From the NCBI GenBank assembly GCA_014529385.2, contig CM043945.1:150675241-150739240 (forward strand): a stretch of 64,000 nucleotides of DNA. Direction: 5' to 3'. Made by a program: the position numbers and the translations under genes. The notes under the pieces were generated by a model, which did no database searches, was not told the origin of the DNA, and saw nothing but the letters and a program-made list of their open reading frames with translations. Positions within the stretch are counted from its first letter, which is position 1. Each line of letters begins with the position of its first letter. Of this stretch, positions 33,554 to 45,000 are shown piece after piece. This DNA is from Adiantum capillus-veneris (taxonomy: Eukaryota; Streptophyta; Polypodiopsida; Polypodiales; Pteridaceae).

Positions 33554-36111
33554 TAATGGTCTAGAGAATTTCCCTTTATCTGGGGGATTCACATGCTTCC
33601 CGCACAGGCATGGGGCCAATACAGTGAATTATGTCATGACTTCACCAAGCTTTATTTCTAATATCGAGGACTTTAAGGTGGGACCCAGACCGGTTGGGAT
33701 TGCAGTGGATCATGTTCTCTTGACCTTATCAATCTCCTTCCAATACAATGCCTCTCAAGTACAAAGGAAGAAGACACACACACACAAGATATACTTTCAC
33801 GCCAGAGACTGATTCAATCTATGTGGAAAAGATCTATAATAGGATGTGGGCAGCCGAGCCAGTATATATTGTAGAGGAGATTACTTCTCAGCTAACAGAG
33901 ATACTACATGGAGCAGCACAAGAGGCATACCCACATACTCAGCCTGATCAGAAGAGAGGATCTGGGAACATGCCTCAAAACAGTTGGTACGACAAGGAAT
34001 GCAGAGAGACGAGAACCCAGGTCCGAAAAGAGCTTACACTTGGGATCATCACATATAAGCAGTCTCGGATTGCTCTTCTGCGTATAGTACGTCGCAAGAA
34101 AAGGGCATTTTTAGCCAAACTAGAGAAGGATTTATATCAGCTCTTCTTGAGTCAGGACTCACATGAGGCCTGGAGTTTATTTCACGAGCACTGATCGCCT
34201 CCGACAATTACTTCTCCTCAGATTTGGGGTCAATATGTAACATCATTAAATATGGTATCTGGACAGCCTCCATTACCAGATCCGCTAGAGCCATGCCCTG
34301 CTACTAGTACTTTCTTTACTACGGAAATGCTGAAAAAAGCCATTGATAAGATGAAGACAAGAAGAGCATATGATCGTGAGGGTTTAGTAGCAGAACATCT
34401 GATCCATGCAAAGGATCTACTTTCAGAAGTCCTTGCTCGTCTGTTTAATCGGGTCATGTGTGAAGGATTACCTGAATCTTGGAAATTATCTACTATCGTA
34501 CCTATTTTCAAGTCAGGGGATCCTATGATACCCGGGAACTACCGTACCATTATGGTAGGTCACACATTGACCCAACTGTACGCATCCATTCTTGAACAAA
34601 AATTGAGTAGATGGGCAGAGAATGAGGGTATAAGGGCAACAGGACAAGCTGGATTCAGGAGGGGTTATTCCACTTTAGATCATATTCTTACGCTCAGAGC
34701 CATTATTGAGGAAGGAAGAGCAAGCGGGAGAAGGATGTATTGTTGCTTTGTGGATTTTCGGAAAGCTTTTGATACAGTACCAAGGGCCAGGTTGATGCAC
34801 AGGATGCAAGAGTTAGGGGTCCCCAAAGAGATTATTTGGGGGATCATGGCCTTATACGGGTCAGTAACTGGTTATGTACGTACTCCAGAAGGGGATTCCC
34901 ACATTGTTCATTCCACCGTTGGAGTAAAGCAGGGATGCCCATTGTCCCCTACTTTATTTGGTATGTATATAGATGAGGTATCAGATTACATTGATAGAGA
35001 GGGTGACAAAGGTGCTCAACTTGCAGGGTCATGGATCCCTTTGTTGTTGTATGCAGATGATATTGTATTGATAGCAGAATCACCAGATGGAATGCAGAGG
35101 CAGTTAGATGAATTACATAAATTCGCGAAGGACAGCGGATTGTCGGTAAATTAGGGTAAAACCAAAGTTATGGTGTTTAACACCACACTGCAGTGGGTTA
35201 GGAGATCGGCACCTACATTTGCATATGGCCAGGATACAATAGAGTACACAAATGCATACACATACCTTGGTGTGGTATTTACAGGACCGAAGTTTACTCT
35301 TAAGAAAGCAGCGGATGCTAGATTGTCCAGAGCCTCTGCAGCCTTGGGAGGGTTGGAGAGGATGTGTTCACAAGTGCAGTTTCAGGAACCACGAACAAAA
35401 CTTTGGCTCTTTGATACTGTGGTGGCTTCGGCTATGCTTTATGGGGTCCAGATTTGGGGACCATCTATGGATCAGGATAATTGGAAGTCAATGGAGAGAC
35501 CTTTGGTATCTATGATTTCCCGAATGATTAGAGCCAAGGCCTCCGTACCACAAGCGATTAGCCGAGCGGAACCAGCTGCCCCTCCGATAGAAATTGAAGC
35601 TCTTACCAGATCAGTGTCCTTTATACATGGTTTGTGGGATACAAATAATTGCCGATATACTAGATTGGCCCTCGAATCCTCTCGACGATTAGCAATGAAA
35701 GGAGATACATCATGCTGGTATGCGCAACTGCCCTCGTGGTTTCAGAGACACGGGTTCAGTATGGAAAGATTACCCCCCTTCCAATACTCTCTTGAGGCTC
35801 CATCACTGGCAATCACACTAACGGAGATTAATAAAATCATCCGCCAGGATCTTATACAGTTGGATACTAAGAGGACATAGGTAGACCCTACACAAGAATT
35901 GGGCACGAAGATGGCCGACTACAAAGAAAACTTCCTACAGCTATCTGAAGATGGTTTTGTGATTCGCCCGAGCTACATGGATACCCACCTGTCTCATGGT
36001 TTGAGATGTGCTATTGGTCAAATTCGTACATCCTCACACCAGCTGGAAATTGAATTTGGCAGATTTAGGGGAATCCCACCTGAGAGCAGAATTTGCAAGT
36101 TATGCGGATAG
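33554..36111 (+). mobile_element. LINE copy F, truncated at both ends
   Basis: It starts within the endonuclease region, immediately after the TC run of copy E, and stops inside the zinc finger at about 36111, without 3' UTR or tail. The right edge borders sequence belonging to the intron or flank of the host gene. Loss of the 3' end cannot come from normal LINE insertion, so a later deletion or rearrangement is implied. Confidence 0.88.
33570..36111 (+). pseudogene. LINE ORF2 (copy F): end of endonuclease, RT, start of C-terminus
   Basis: After one frame change near 33750 the rest is readable in a single frame, broken only by stops: TGA 34192, TAG 35152, TAG 35878 and TAG 36109. Domains in order: end of endonuclease (PVGIAVDHVLLT), linker, RT with CFVDFRKAFDTVPRARL, VKQGCPLSPTLFGMYIDEV and LLYADDIVLIAE, then the post-RT segment and the first half of the zinc finger (CKLCG). 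It is a useful reference for reading the lesions of copy E. Confidence 0.9.
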
Positions 36112-36432
36112 ACATCGCAATAGACATACCCTTTCTGAGGGTGTGAGGATGTCTACTGCCTTGTTGCAGATGGTGGATCTCTCACTCCATGGAGGAGCTG
36201 TAAATCTGGTGCATTTGTCTTAATTAATGAAAGGGTCTGTTGCATAATGTCATATGGTTAGACCATTGAAGAAAGCCCCATATACTAAGTCAATATTTTG
36301 GAATGTTTCGGAGTTCTAGGAAAAAACTAAAGTCTCAGCAATGCCTTTTGGGGTATCAGAGCAACCGATACAGCAAAGATGGTTTTCAAGCACTTCACAT
36401 TTATTCCTATCCATTGGAGCATTTGAACCTAC
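36112..36432. other. Junction and intron sequence left of the last AAE exon
   Basis: No gene recognised. It begins where LINE copy F breaks off and includes the donor-side intron sequence of the AAE17/18-like gene (GTAGGT on the minus strand at 36432). Confidence 0.5.
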
Positions 36433-36649
36433 CAAAGGAATCCCGCCTGAATCAAGAAGAAACAATCTGCAACCCATTGTGGGAGTGCTGAAAGTTGAAA
36501 GAGCTTGTGGCTGAAGCATCGAGCCTGTTGCAAAGGCCCCTCCTATTTCTGTGCCTCCACAGTACTCTAGAACAGGTTTGAATTGTGCCCTTCCCATAAG
36601 CCATAAATAATCATCTTCATTTGAAGCCTCTCCACTAGAGCTGAAACAC
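36433..36649 (-). CDS. AAE18: AAE-like gene, exon i (last one visible)
   Basis: Encodes [40 protein letters not shown] (the conserved YxxTE-type motif) and [16 protein letters not shown], ending in phase 0 at donor GTAGGT. The following family segment (GEVGL...) is not found between here and position 1. Confidence 0.93.
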
Positions 36650-39600
36650 CTACAAAGTCACAACAGAAAAGTTGAAAAGCACTTCTTTGACTAGGCATCT
36701 CCTAAGAATACCAACTAATGAACTTGACACACTCACCGTATACTTGACCAGTCATAGTCAAAGCCATTACATGCACGTTTCCAGCCCTTCACTAGGCTGG
36801 GCACCAGACCAAGCATGGTAACCTTCGCGTCCTGAAAAGAGAGAAAATTTATTGTTTTCTTGATTAATCTTTTACCAACTATGCCTAGTGCATATTTTGT
36901 CTTTATCTCCGTATTCAACGAAATTAGTAGTAAGAATTTTAGAGCTTAGCTTCTTCCCTTTTCAGATTTACCTAGTAATAGCTCAGCATTTTTTTAAGCG
37001 AAGAAACATAGGAAATACACTCTGTAAAGCAACTGTCCCATGTCAAGAAAAAAAGCCTCAAGAAACATAGAAAATACTCTCTGTAAAGCAATTGTCTCAT
37101 TTCAAGCAAAAAATGCCTCTTCAAAACATAGGAAATTGTTTTCCGGTGCTTATTCTAACACCAGGAATGCCTCACATGCATGCGTACACATACATGGAAA
37201 GTAGATTAAATTCGATCCCTTTATGTTTTGCCAGCCCTTTGCTACAAAAAGAAATGGTAGATAAAAGAAAGACATGGAAACTTGTCTCTGACCCTTTCAA
37301 GCTTAAAGAGATTGACCTGTACAAACTTGACAAAACCAAGTCCAATTGGAGATCCGTTGTAAAGGGCTATAGAAGCATTATTGAAGAAAGCAGCATAAAT
37401 AAGCCAAGGACCCATCATCCACCCCAAGTTGGTGGGCCATGAGACTACATCCCCAGCTCTAATGTCATGATGGGCCCAAGCATCAGCGGCAGCCTTCAGT
37501 GGTGTTAGATGAGTCCAAGGAATGGCTTTCGGCTCCCCTACACAGAGTCATACATTTTTACAAGGTAGAAAGTCAATTCCTTTATCTTTGCAAAAGAAAA
37601 TGTCAAATCAAACAATCCTTCATGAGAAACAACCTGTAGTTCCTGAGGAGAAAAGTATGTTGGAGAATGCATCCACCGATACAGGTACTGCCTTGTAGTC
37701 ACCTGATCTGACAAGCATGAACACACATTCAGACAGGATCACTTCACATTATGGGAGCCTTTTGTGCGAATCAACCTCTTCAACCAAGATTCAATGAACA
37801 GCAATATAATGTTTCAATCATACAGTGTTTGCTTCTTGCTTGCATATTTCAGCAAGTATAAACAAATGCAAACACAGAAGGTGAGCATCTGTGTAACATC
37901 GAGGTTCCAACAAGAAATATACAATAAATACAAACGTTTTCAATAATAAACCCCAGTTAAAGAGGTGTTCAGAAACACCCTTGGCAAGTGGAAAGACAAA
38001 GGCAACAAAAGTTTTTGAGTGATTTATATTGCCTAAGAGAATGAACAGTTCAAATTGCCAAAAGCATAGTCACTATCACTAACTAAGAATCCTGATTCAT
38101 TTACGTGTTTTCATGTGTGGAGAATCATAAACATCAGCACACCTATGACTACTTGTCAGGTCAAAAGCCAAGTTTGGAAAAAGATCCTGTTGTGTGTCTT
38201 GAAGTCCCATTTCACCAGCAATAATAGGTCATACTGAGATATACATATGCATTAGAGCACTAATGTCCAGAAAATCATTAAACCATTCTTGCTCAAAGGG
38301 AGGTTCTTGAAATAGACCCACGGCCATTCATAGGTTTCTTCTCTAAGCCAACAAATAATCCGCAATGAAGCCACAGCACAGTGCATATAGAGAGCCAGCT
38401 CTATGCTTTGTATCTCAGACAGAAAACAGATTTTCCAGACTGTAGTATTAAAACCTCACTTGTCCGTCTGCAGTGCTTTGCCCAGAAATTCATTCCAAGA
38501 CACGTCACCCTCTCGTAAAGCCACAGCTAATTCAGATCCGCTTCCTGGAAGAACAATTGCTTTGGGTCCATCTGCTTCCATAACCCGCCTGAATACAAGG
38601 AAGGCACACTATAAGAATGCCATGCTTATGCTCATCAAAAAAATTAAACAATAAATGCTCTCTCAAGGGAACCCCGCTGAATCACAAAGAAACAATCTAA
38701 ACATCTAAAGGGCACAATCCTCAAGCTAGTATACAAAATATGCAAATCACCACATAGGTGTGATCCCAAAATAAAATCAGAGTGTCAGAGATATTTGGTC
38801 AAAGCATGCATTGATTTTCTCAGAATTCAGGAGTATCACTTGTGTCAGAGCCACATTTGGCATTGTAGTCACTTGTTTTGGTAGTCGTTATGAGACTTTT
38901 TGGTCTACTGGTTTTGGGACTATGGGAGTCCAGAGTATATCTTTTTGGGATTCCATGCCACATGCCATTGTGGATAGATGAGTCATTGTGCCGGGACGGG
39001 CTCACTGGCTTACAATGCATTAACAGGAGAGATTATTGGCTTCTTGAATGTCAACCCTCTTACTCACGCAAGTGCTCGGGTGCGGTGCACTAGCATCAAC
39101 CAGCCATTGCACAGTGGTGTGAGGCCGGGCTCCATGGCCATTTTAACAGGCTCCCAAGATCATGCGCCTGCCGGCTGGTTATTGAGTGGCGAGAAAAAGA
39201 GGTGAGCCAGACAGTCAAGATTCATATGAGAGTGCTGCTTCATGCAAGTCTGATTGAGACAGTGCTGGAGATATGGATGAGCTTGGAGACTCATGCAGTG
39301 TGGGGTGCAGCTGCTAATTGCAAAGCAGAGAAGGTATTTCATGAGATTGCACATGCCCCACTGTTGGAGATCAGAAAGCAGGAGCCCATGGGCCAACCTT
39401 CTCCTCTCAAGGCTATACATTATCAAACAATGGCTATATCATTAAATTTCCATACTATTTAGAAGACACCTTATTCACTTCCTTTCGTTTTGGTAGTTTG
39501 ATGAACTTTGTATGCCTTCCATGCACAAGTTCTGGTGCAAATTTGTGATAAAGTCTTGCCAGCCTGAGACGTTTTTCAAGAGACACTACAACTACACAGA

Positions 39601-42578
39601 CTGACAAGTTATGGATCTTCGCTTACGTGTACAATGGAATAGACTTTGTGCCCCGAACAATGATATCCTGCCAAAAAAGACAACCAGACACGACCATCAA
39701 CCATAAAATCAACGAGGACTTTCTGTCATTACCTTATTATACATCTTCTACCATTTTACAAAAGATCCAAAAAAAATTTAACTCCATTGAAATCAACACC
39801 CTAATTAAGCCTAACAAACCCTTTTGAGTACTCTGGTCGACACCTTTGATCAGACCCAATATTAGCAATCATTGAACCCTTTAAAAAATCAAACAACTTA
39901 AAGTTAATCTTTTATAAATAACGACATCGGAGCAAAATACATTTCATGCTTCAAAAAAGCGAGGAAACAATGTGTCCTTATCTATCAAGCAAAAAGATAG
40001 ACTTGAATCTTAACATGTCCCTCTTTTGATATTCATGCTGCAAGCTGCTACTTGCGAACGTTCCTAGGCATAAGGTTCAGAAGTGATGTATCAATAATAA
40101 CCATATGGTCTCAAACAGTAGCTTACTTGGAAACAAGGTAGTTCTCGTACGTCGAACAGAACGTCTCGTTCCGTTCAGTCTGTCCCGTACCATTCCATAC
40201 AACTAGTACGTTCTGTTCGGCAATTTTGACTATTTCTAGTCGTTGGCCCTTTTGACTGTTACCCATTGACTGTTGAACACCGAATTTAGGCAGTTTTGTC
40301 CTCATTGTATTCCACAATCCATTGTTGGGGCTCCTTGAGCTTTGGATGCTCCCCCTTCCACATGAAGCCCATGTGACATTGGATGCCACTTCTCTCATGC
40401 TCTCCATCTCTCACGCTCTAGCCTCTTCCTATTTAAGCAATGCCTCTCCATCTTGTTCTCCAACACTTACAAGCCAATTCGACGATTCTCTACTTATCAT
40501 TATGGTTTATGTAATGCTCATTCTCTGGACTCTTTACATTGTAGTATTGTAATTTGTACAAATGTCAAATTTCTTTAAGAGTAAAGTTTAAACCCAAGAG
40601 CCTAGGCCTTAGACTTGAGAATTATTTGTTTTTTTATTTTGAACATACATGACGTCATCGTACATCTCAATTTATTTTAGCTCGTTTAGTATTGCACATC
40701 TTCATACGTGTACAAAACGTGAGGGACCGTACAAGACCACCCTGCTTGGAAAGTAAGGTGAAAAGGTCAAAAATAAACATCTGAGGTATCACTGATAGGA
40801 GTTGATCAAGAGTGCAGCTTTGCATACACAAAAGGAGTCCTCATCTTACCAGAGTGAAAAAGTTTCCTGGATTTCTTAACGAGTCCTGCTAGCTGATGCT
40901 GTTTTGTTACCGGCAGCCAATATTAAACATTCATATTAGGACATTACATGGATCATCAAAGCTCATACATCAGTCAAGACTGTTAGATACGATGTCTGAG
41001 GTCATCGATAAGTAAATCGTGTATGAGTTAGGAAAGTCCCCAACTGTAGTGACCCTTCCCCATACAAAAAGCCTGTTTGACACTTTCTGATTGCCAAACA
41101 AATCATTACTGAAGTGTCAGCAGCATTATAATCATCGAATTTAAGCTTAAGAACTGAAGCAGCTGACTTTCTGTAGACCTCTTTGTCATTTAAGACTTGC
41201 CATTTTGGCTCGTGATCAAGATCAAAATTTTATAGAGTTAAAAATTGTGTACTAGTGGCAACAATTTCACCAACATAGGTGCGTCCTTTCATCACTTGAA
41301 ATAAAGAATTGATGCATAGCAAGTATAAAGGTCGTCTCCTTCCCTTGATATTTTTCATGAAATTAACAACTAAAATGGCTATTGAATCTTTTTTCCTTGC
41401 ATTATCACTAGTATATAAGCTAAGCTATTACTCTGAGATGTAAACTTCTAGACTCTGTTCATGAGTGATAACATAATTAAGCAAAATATTTAATGATGGG
41501 GACAAACAAGAAAGCTCCATTGACAGTAAACAGGCTGATAAGTTGAAACTTTGTGCAAGTAGCCGGTAATTTTTTGTTTCTGGGGTCTGCAACCCACAAA
41601 CCTGTGTGAAAATCCCCTTGGCATCTGATATTTTGAGTCGCGTCTGAATTTCACAAGCTGCAAAGCTGTCTGCTATTGAGACCACCACACAGCCTGAGAG
41701 CACTATTCCAAGATATATGATGACAGCCCAGATGGTCATTGGCATGTCGATAGCAATAGCATCCCCCTTCGAAAAACCACAGATTTCCAAGGCAATTGCC
41801 ACCTGGCTACATTTTGGCAGAAGAAATGGAGTTACATGGCAGAGAATAATTCAAGTTCAATTCATCCTAAGTTTAGCATCAATGCAAACATGACACAAAT
41901 TTGGTCACCTGACTTTTTCCCTCAATTCTCCGAAGGTCGTGGTTTCTGCAGGAGTGTCGTCCTTACCTTCATCTCGCCACACGAGGGCAATGTCTTCATC
42001 CTTGCGTGCATGATGAGCTCTTAGGCAGCATTCGGCAACATTGAGAGTCGCCCCTGGCAACCATCTACCACCTGGACATTCATCAAGGTTATCTGTATCC
42101 AATACGCATTCAGGTTCCACATGAAACTTAACAGCCAGCTCTTCAAGCAAAAGACTCCAGTAAACCTGCCATTGACAATCACAAATGCAGTTAAACCAGA
42201 TTAGAGGCGCTAATGCAAGAGGCCCTGTGGGAGCAAATGACACATTCAGCGCAAAGTACCCAAATAGAAGGATGGTCACTCAGGTGGAGAGAAAGGGTAC
42301 TATGTCTACCTTAGAGGCTACTAGAAAGCCTTCTCATTACAAAGCAATGAAGTATGGGTAGCATTCAATGCAACTTAGACAGTATCGTTAAACATGGTCC
42401 ATTCACAAAATGCAGATTCCATGCATGTTAGTAACAACTGGTTAGCACCTTGGCATTGTCAACAGAAAATGTTTGAAAAGCACTGAAGCTGGTGATGGGG
42501 TCCTTGTAAACAGGTCCAAGAAGTTCTCTTCCATGTCTTTCCAAACATTGACCTATATTTGTGGCACGTGCAGTTTCC
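36433..42578 (-). CDS. AAE18: AAE17/AAE18-like acyl-activating enzyme, nine exons, both ends missing
   Basis: The only host gene recognised. Nine exons (42578-42449, 42165-41909, 41806-41602, 39667-39627, 38588-38460, 37707-37634, 37537-37317, 36831-36737, 36649-36433) total 1369 nt, about 456 residues. All introns are GT-AG and all eight junctions keep one frame. Signatures: [16 protein letters not shown] then [13 protein letters not shown], the AMP-binding loop [15 protein letters not shown] (split across two exons), [10 protein letters not shown] and EYCGGTE. This is the ANL adenylate-forming superfamily, closest in memory to plant AAE17/AAE18, thought to activate carboxylic acids to CoA esters, AAE18 in peroxisomes. 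The family has about 700 residues; roughly 200 N-terminal and 160 C-terminal residues, including the C-terminal hinge domain, are not in the window. Giant introns or truncation are both possible. AAE17 versus AAE18 is not resolved. Confidence 0.9.
36737..36831 (-). CDS. AAE18: AAE-like gene, exon h
   Basis: Encodes [20 protein letters not shown] and FDYDWSSI plus two bases; acceptor TTTTCAG, donor GTGAGT. Confidence 0.95.
37317..37537 (-). CDS. AAE18: AAE-like gene, exon g
   Basis: Second half of the P-loop ([20 protein letters not shown]), then [38 protein letters not shown] and donor GTCAAT. Confidence 0.95.
37634..37707 (-). CDS. AAE18: AAE-like gene, exon f
   Basis: Encodes [20 protein letters not shown] and SGTT, the first half of the AMP-binding P-loop; acceptor TTGTCAG, donor GTTGTT. 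Confidence 0.9.
38460..38588 (-). CDS. AAE18: AAE-like gene, exon e
   Basis: Encodes [20 protein letters not shown] and [19 protein letters not shown]; acceptor TATTCAG, donor GTGAGG. Confidence 0.92.
38589..39626 (-). other. AAE18: Intron of the AAE-like gene, 1.0 kb
   Basis: Intron between exons d and e. Scattered short frames on both strands (for example 38978-39205 plus) do not resemble known proteins. Confidence 0.7.
39627..39667 (-). CDS. AAE18: AAE-like gene, exon d (41-nt micro-exon)
   Basis: Encodes [13 protein letters not shown] plus two bases between acceptor TTGGCAG and donor GTAAGC. It fills exactly the gap expected between IFTQ and the RVMEAD segment of the next exon, with matching phases on both sides. 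Confidence 0.9.
39668..41601 (-). other. AAE18: Intron of the AAE-like gene, 1.9 kb, with a possible small insertion
   Basis: The longest intron visible. A block at about 40140-40750 stands out: GC-richer, with repeated GTTCCGTT/GTTCTGTT-like words at its left, a TATTTAAG box near 40432 and no coding. It could be a small non-autonomous element, but no ends could be proven. The rest is A/T-rich intron sequence. Confidence 0.5.
41602..41806 (-). CDS. AAE18: AAE-like gene, exon c
   Basis: Acceptor TGTAG at 41807. It encodes [38 protein letters not shown] and ends AKGIFTQ at donor GTTTGT. Using the nearer CCAG acceptor would break the frame; TGTAG keeps it. Confidence 0.93.
41909..42165 (-). CDS. 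AAE18: AAE-like gene, exon b
   Basis: Starts [18 protein letters not shown] and includes [19 protein letters not shown], the family's ligand-channel entry region, to FGELREKV plus two bases. Donor GTGACC. Confidence 0.92.
42449..42578 (-). CDS. AAE18: AAE-like gene, exon a
   Basis: 43 residues from [16 protein letters not shown] to FSVDNAK, after acceptor CTAAG and before donor GTGCTA. It corresponds to the segment just ahead of the EVYW motif in the family. Earlier exons were not found up to 64 kb. Confidence 0.8.
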
Positions 42579-42950
42579 CTTAGCAAGAAAAACATCAGAA
42601 GCACCAGTACTGTCAGATACCTAAATATTTCTTTAGAAATCAAGAACCAAGTACACAATGAGATACAGAGTACACAGAAAATCAGAGATAGGAAAAGGAA
42701 CATAGCAAAATCATTTGATAACAATCTACATTTACATTAAACCCCACTCCAGCACAAGAGATGTTCCAAAGGAAGATAAACATGAGAAAGATCTCAATCG
42801 CACAAAGAATATCCAGTTGGGTTTTTCTACGGAAACAACCTTTCTATGCCTTATGAAGTATTTGGAGAGAGGGATATGAGAGGTACATCAACACAAGATC
42901 TCCTTGCTTGAACATATTGGTCAATAGATGAGTCAAAAAAAAAAAAAAGT
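42579..42950. other. Intron sequence upstream of AAE exon a
   Basis: No coding signal. An A run at 42936-42949 marks the approximate change to Copia-related sequence. Confidence 0.5.
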
Positions 42951-43598
42951 TTCCGCCTGATCTGAAACCTTCCTCTCTAGCGCTCCCCTTCAGCAGCAAA
43001 AACGCACCCCAAACAGCATCAGATCAGCCTGCGTTTTCCAGACCAGGTTGCGTTTTCTGGACAGACCTGCATTTTCAGATCTTGCTGCGTTTTTTGTGCA
43101 CTTGCTGCGTTTTCTGAGGTTGCTGTGTTTTCTGCAAACGCTAAGCCTCTTGCACGATCGGGAGCGGCCACGACTTGCACGGGAGACCCTTCTACCGACG
43201 GGCACTTGCAGATCTACACTTTGGACAGGTATCTACACCCAATTGGCACCATTTTGGTACTTAATACTTTCTGTTTTCAGCCCCTCGAGCGGCTAAAAAG
43301 TGTGAGAACCCCCTCCTCTGACACTCTATGATGCTCCCGTACCGATCGGTGGCGTACAAGCACGCTGAAATCTCTATTACAGCAGCGTTTTCAGCACCCC
43401 CACCAGTGTTTTTTACGGCGGACAACACGCCGAATTTTTACCCTTTGTGCGGTTGATCACCTCCTTGCTCGTCAGGACACCATCCGGTGGTTGTCTGAGC
43501 GGTTATTTTGGACTGCTACAGCATTGGAGACGGTACCTTCATCGACGACTTGCGATCTTCTCGATCTACCTCTGGGACTACTCTCTTGAGCACGCGAC

Positions 43599-44185
43599 AT
43601 GTCGACTCCGAAGCAGAAGGGACAACAGCAACAGTCCCAGAAGGAGGCCACTACGTCTTCTGCAACTACGGCCACTTCCACATATGCGACTACGTCAGCA
43701 TCTGCCAACGCTACATCCAACAATTATGCCCTCACCCAGTTTGTTGAGGAGATGAAGTTGGATTTACACGACTATTCTGTGTGGAGGACACGAGTCCGCA
43801 CAATCATTGCCTACCATCGACTCTGGGAATGGTTGAATGATTTCACCCATTCGGCTACTCAGCCTTCCACCACCACTCAAGCCCAGATCGACGAGTGGGT
43901 GAATCGGGACATACGAGTCTTCACTTTTCTTATAATGAACTTCTCGGACCGCATCACGAAGGAACTTAACAAAGAGGAGCATGCACATCCATTGTGGAGA
44001 CGGATTCTTGACCAGTTTGAGTAGACCTTGTTTGCCAGACAAATCACACTTGAACAGGAGTTGTACAACCTCCAGTTCAAGGATTTCAACTCACTCGATG
44101 TGGTTGACCCGCCGTATGCGGGAACTCTGGGACAACCTTGTCTCTGCAGGAGGCGACATCACCTCGGCACGCATGGCTAGCCTCT
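43599..44185 (+). pseudogene. Copia gag (5' part)
   Basis: Starts MSTPKQKGQQQQSQKEATT and continues with a UBN2-type copia gag: DLHDYSVWRTRVRTIIAYHR, HAHPLWRRILDQFE. A TAG at 44022 interrupts it, though LFARQITLEQELYNLQFKDF continues directly in the same frame. After a shift, MRELWDNLVSAGGDITSARM leads into the Gypsy insertion after MASLL. Confidence 0.88.
44181..44185 (+). repeat. Target-site duplication CCTCT (left)
   Basis: Immediately before the 5' LTR; repeated at 48286-48290 after the 3' LTR. Confidence 0.92.
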
Positions 44186-44841
44186 TGTCACAAATTGCTG
44201 ACGTGTCAAGTCAATGAAGAGCAGAGACAACCTTCAGATCACGGCCGAGGGGCCTAAACCCTAAGAAGAACAAGCAACAACAGAAGAAAAAGTCCTACCA
44301 ACTTATGGGACCCAAGAGACATAAAGGATTAAAATAAAGCAAGACCCACCAACACACAGCCCGGATTTTCCGTTGATTGCTAACGTGGCAGAACTGTACA
44401 GATTTTCGCATTTCATGCTGACTATGCCGACGTGGCAGATTTTTGCAAAAACGTGTTGACACTGCTGACGTGGCAGTTGTACGGATTTCTGCAAATCGCG
44501 TTGGCAGATTTTGGCGCTTTTTGGACCACTTGCTTTTAACTTTGAAGCTTTTCACTGTAACTGCTTTTCAGGGCAAGGGCCTTTAAATATGAGATTAGGG
44601 CTCATTCTCTAGCATGCTTCTTGGAGAAGGTGCAAAGTCTGGAGTACCGGCTTGTACTGTGTTGATGCAATATAAAGAAATACCAAGGGGCGCCAAGGTT
44701 TGGGGCCAATACTCTCTGGGGTGGAATTCCGCCACTCTGTGTCGCATGTCGTCTCTCTCTCTCAGTTCAATTGTTATTGAAGTGCTAAAAGTCTGTTCAA
44801 TCTGTTCTTTTCTATTGGCACGTGGTGCCCGTCTTGTGACA
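44186..44841 (+). repeat. 5' LTR of the 4.1-kb Gypsy
   Basis: Begins TGTCACAAATTGC and ends CTTGTGACA. It contains three spaced ACGTGGC boxes, a TTTAAATATG promoter-like box at about 44582 and the block related to AATACCGAAAGGGGCGCC at about 44674-44694. Confidence 0.95.
44383..44474 (+). promoter_or_regulatory. Three ACGTGGC boxes in LTR U3 repeats
   Basis: ACGTGGC occurs at 44383, 44430 and 44468 within imperfect repeats of about 40-50 bp; the 3' LTR has them at 47833, 47880 and 47917. ACGTGGC is the core of plant abscisic-acid response and G-box elements bound by bZIP factors. Regulation by stress or ABA is inferred. Confidence 0.55.
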
Positions 44842-44842
44842 G

Positions 44843-44854
44843 TGGTATCAGAGC
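44843..44854 (+). promoter_or_regulatory. Primer-binding site, initiator-Met tRNA
   Basis: TGGTATCAGAGC one base after the LTR, the standard site complementary to the 3' end of plant tRNA-iMet. Confidence 0.93.
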
Positions 44855-45000
44855 ATGAGGCGTGTGCTTTTCTGAAAGCATACCGGTCCTACAAAAGTGC
44901 AAACAGAGCTACGAAATTTTACTTGAAGTATCTTGGGGTCCCAACCTCGGACTTACTAGCCAATCAAACCACGGACTTAGTAGCCACCCCCACCCTTACT

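Noticed and set aside
33570-36111. Recoded stops (TAG/TGA readthrough) in LINE copy F
   Set aside because: The stops are at positions that code for amino acids in copy E and differ in type; point mutation in a dead copy is the simpler explanation.
38820-39470. Possible gene in the AAE intron (frames at 38878-39205 and 39202-39462)
   Set aside because: Short, no recognisable domain, overlapping frames on both strands; treated as intron.
36433-42578. AAE-like sequence as a processed pseudogene
   Set aside because: Introns with GT-AG borders and consistent phases are present, so it is not a retrocopy.
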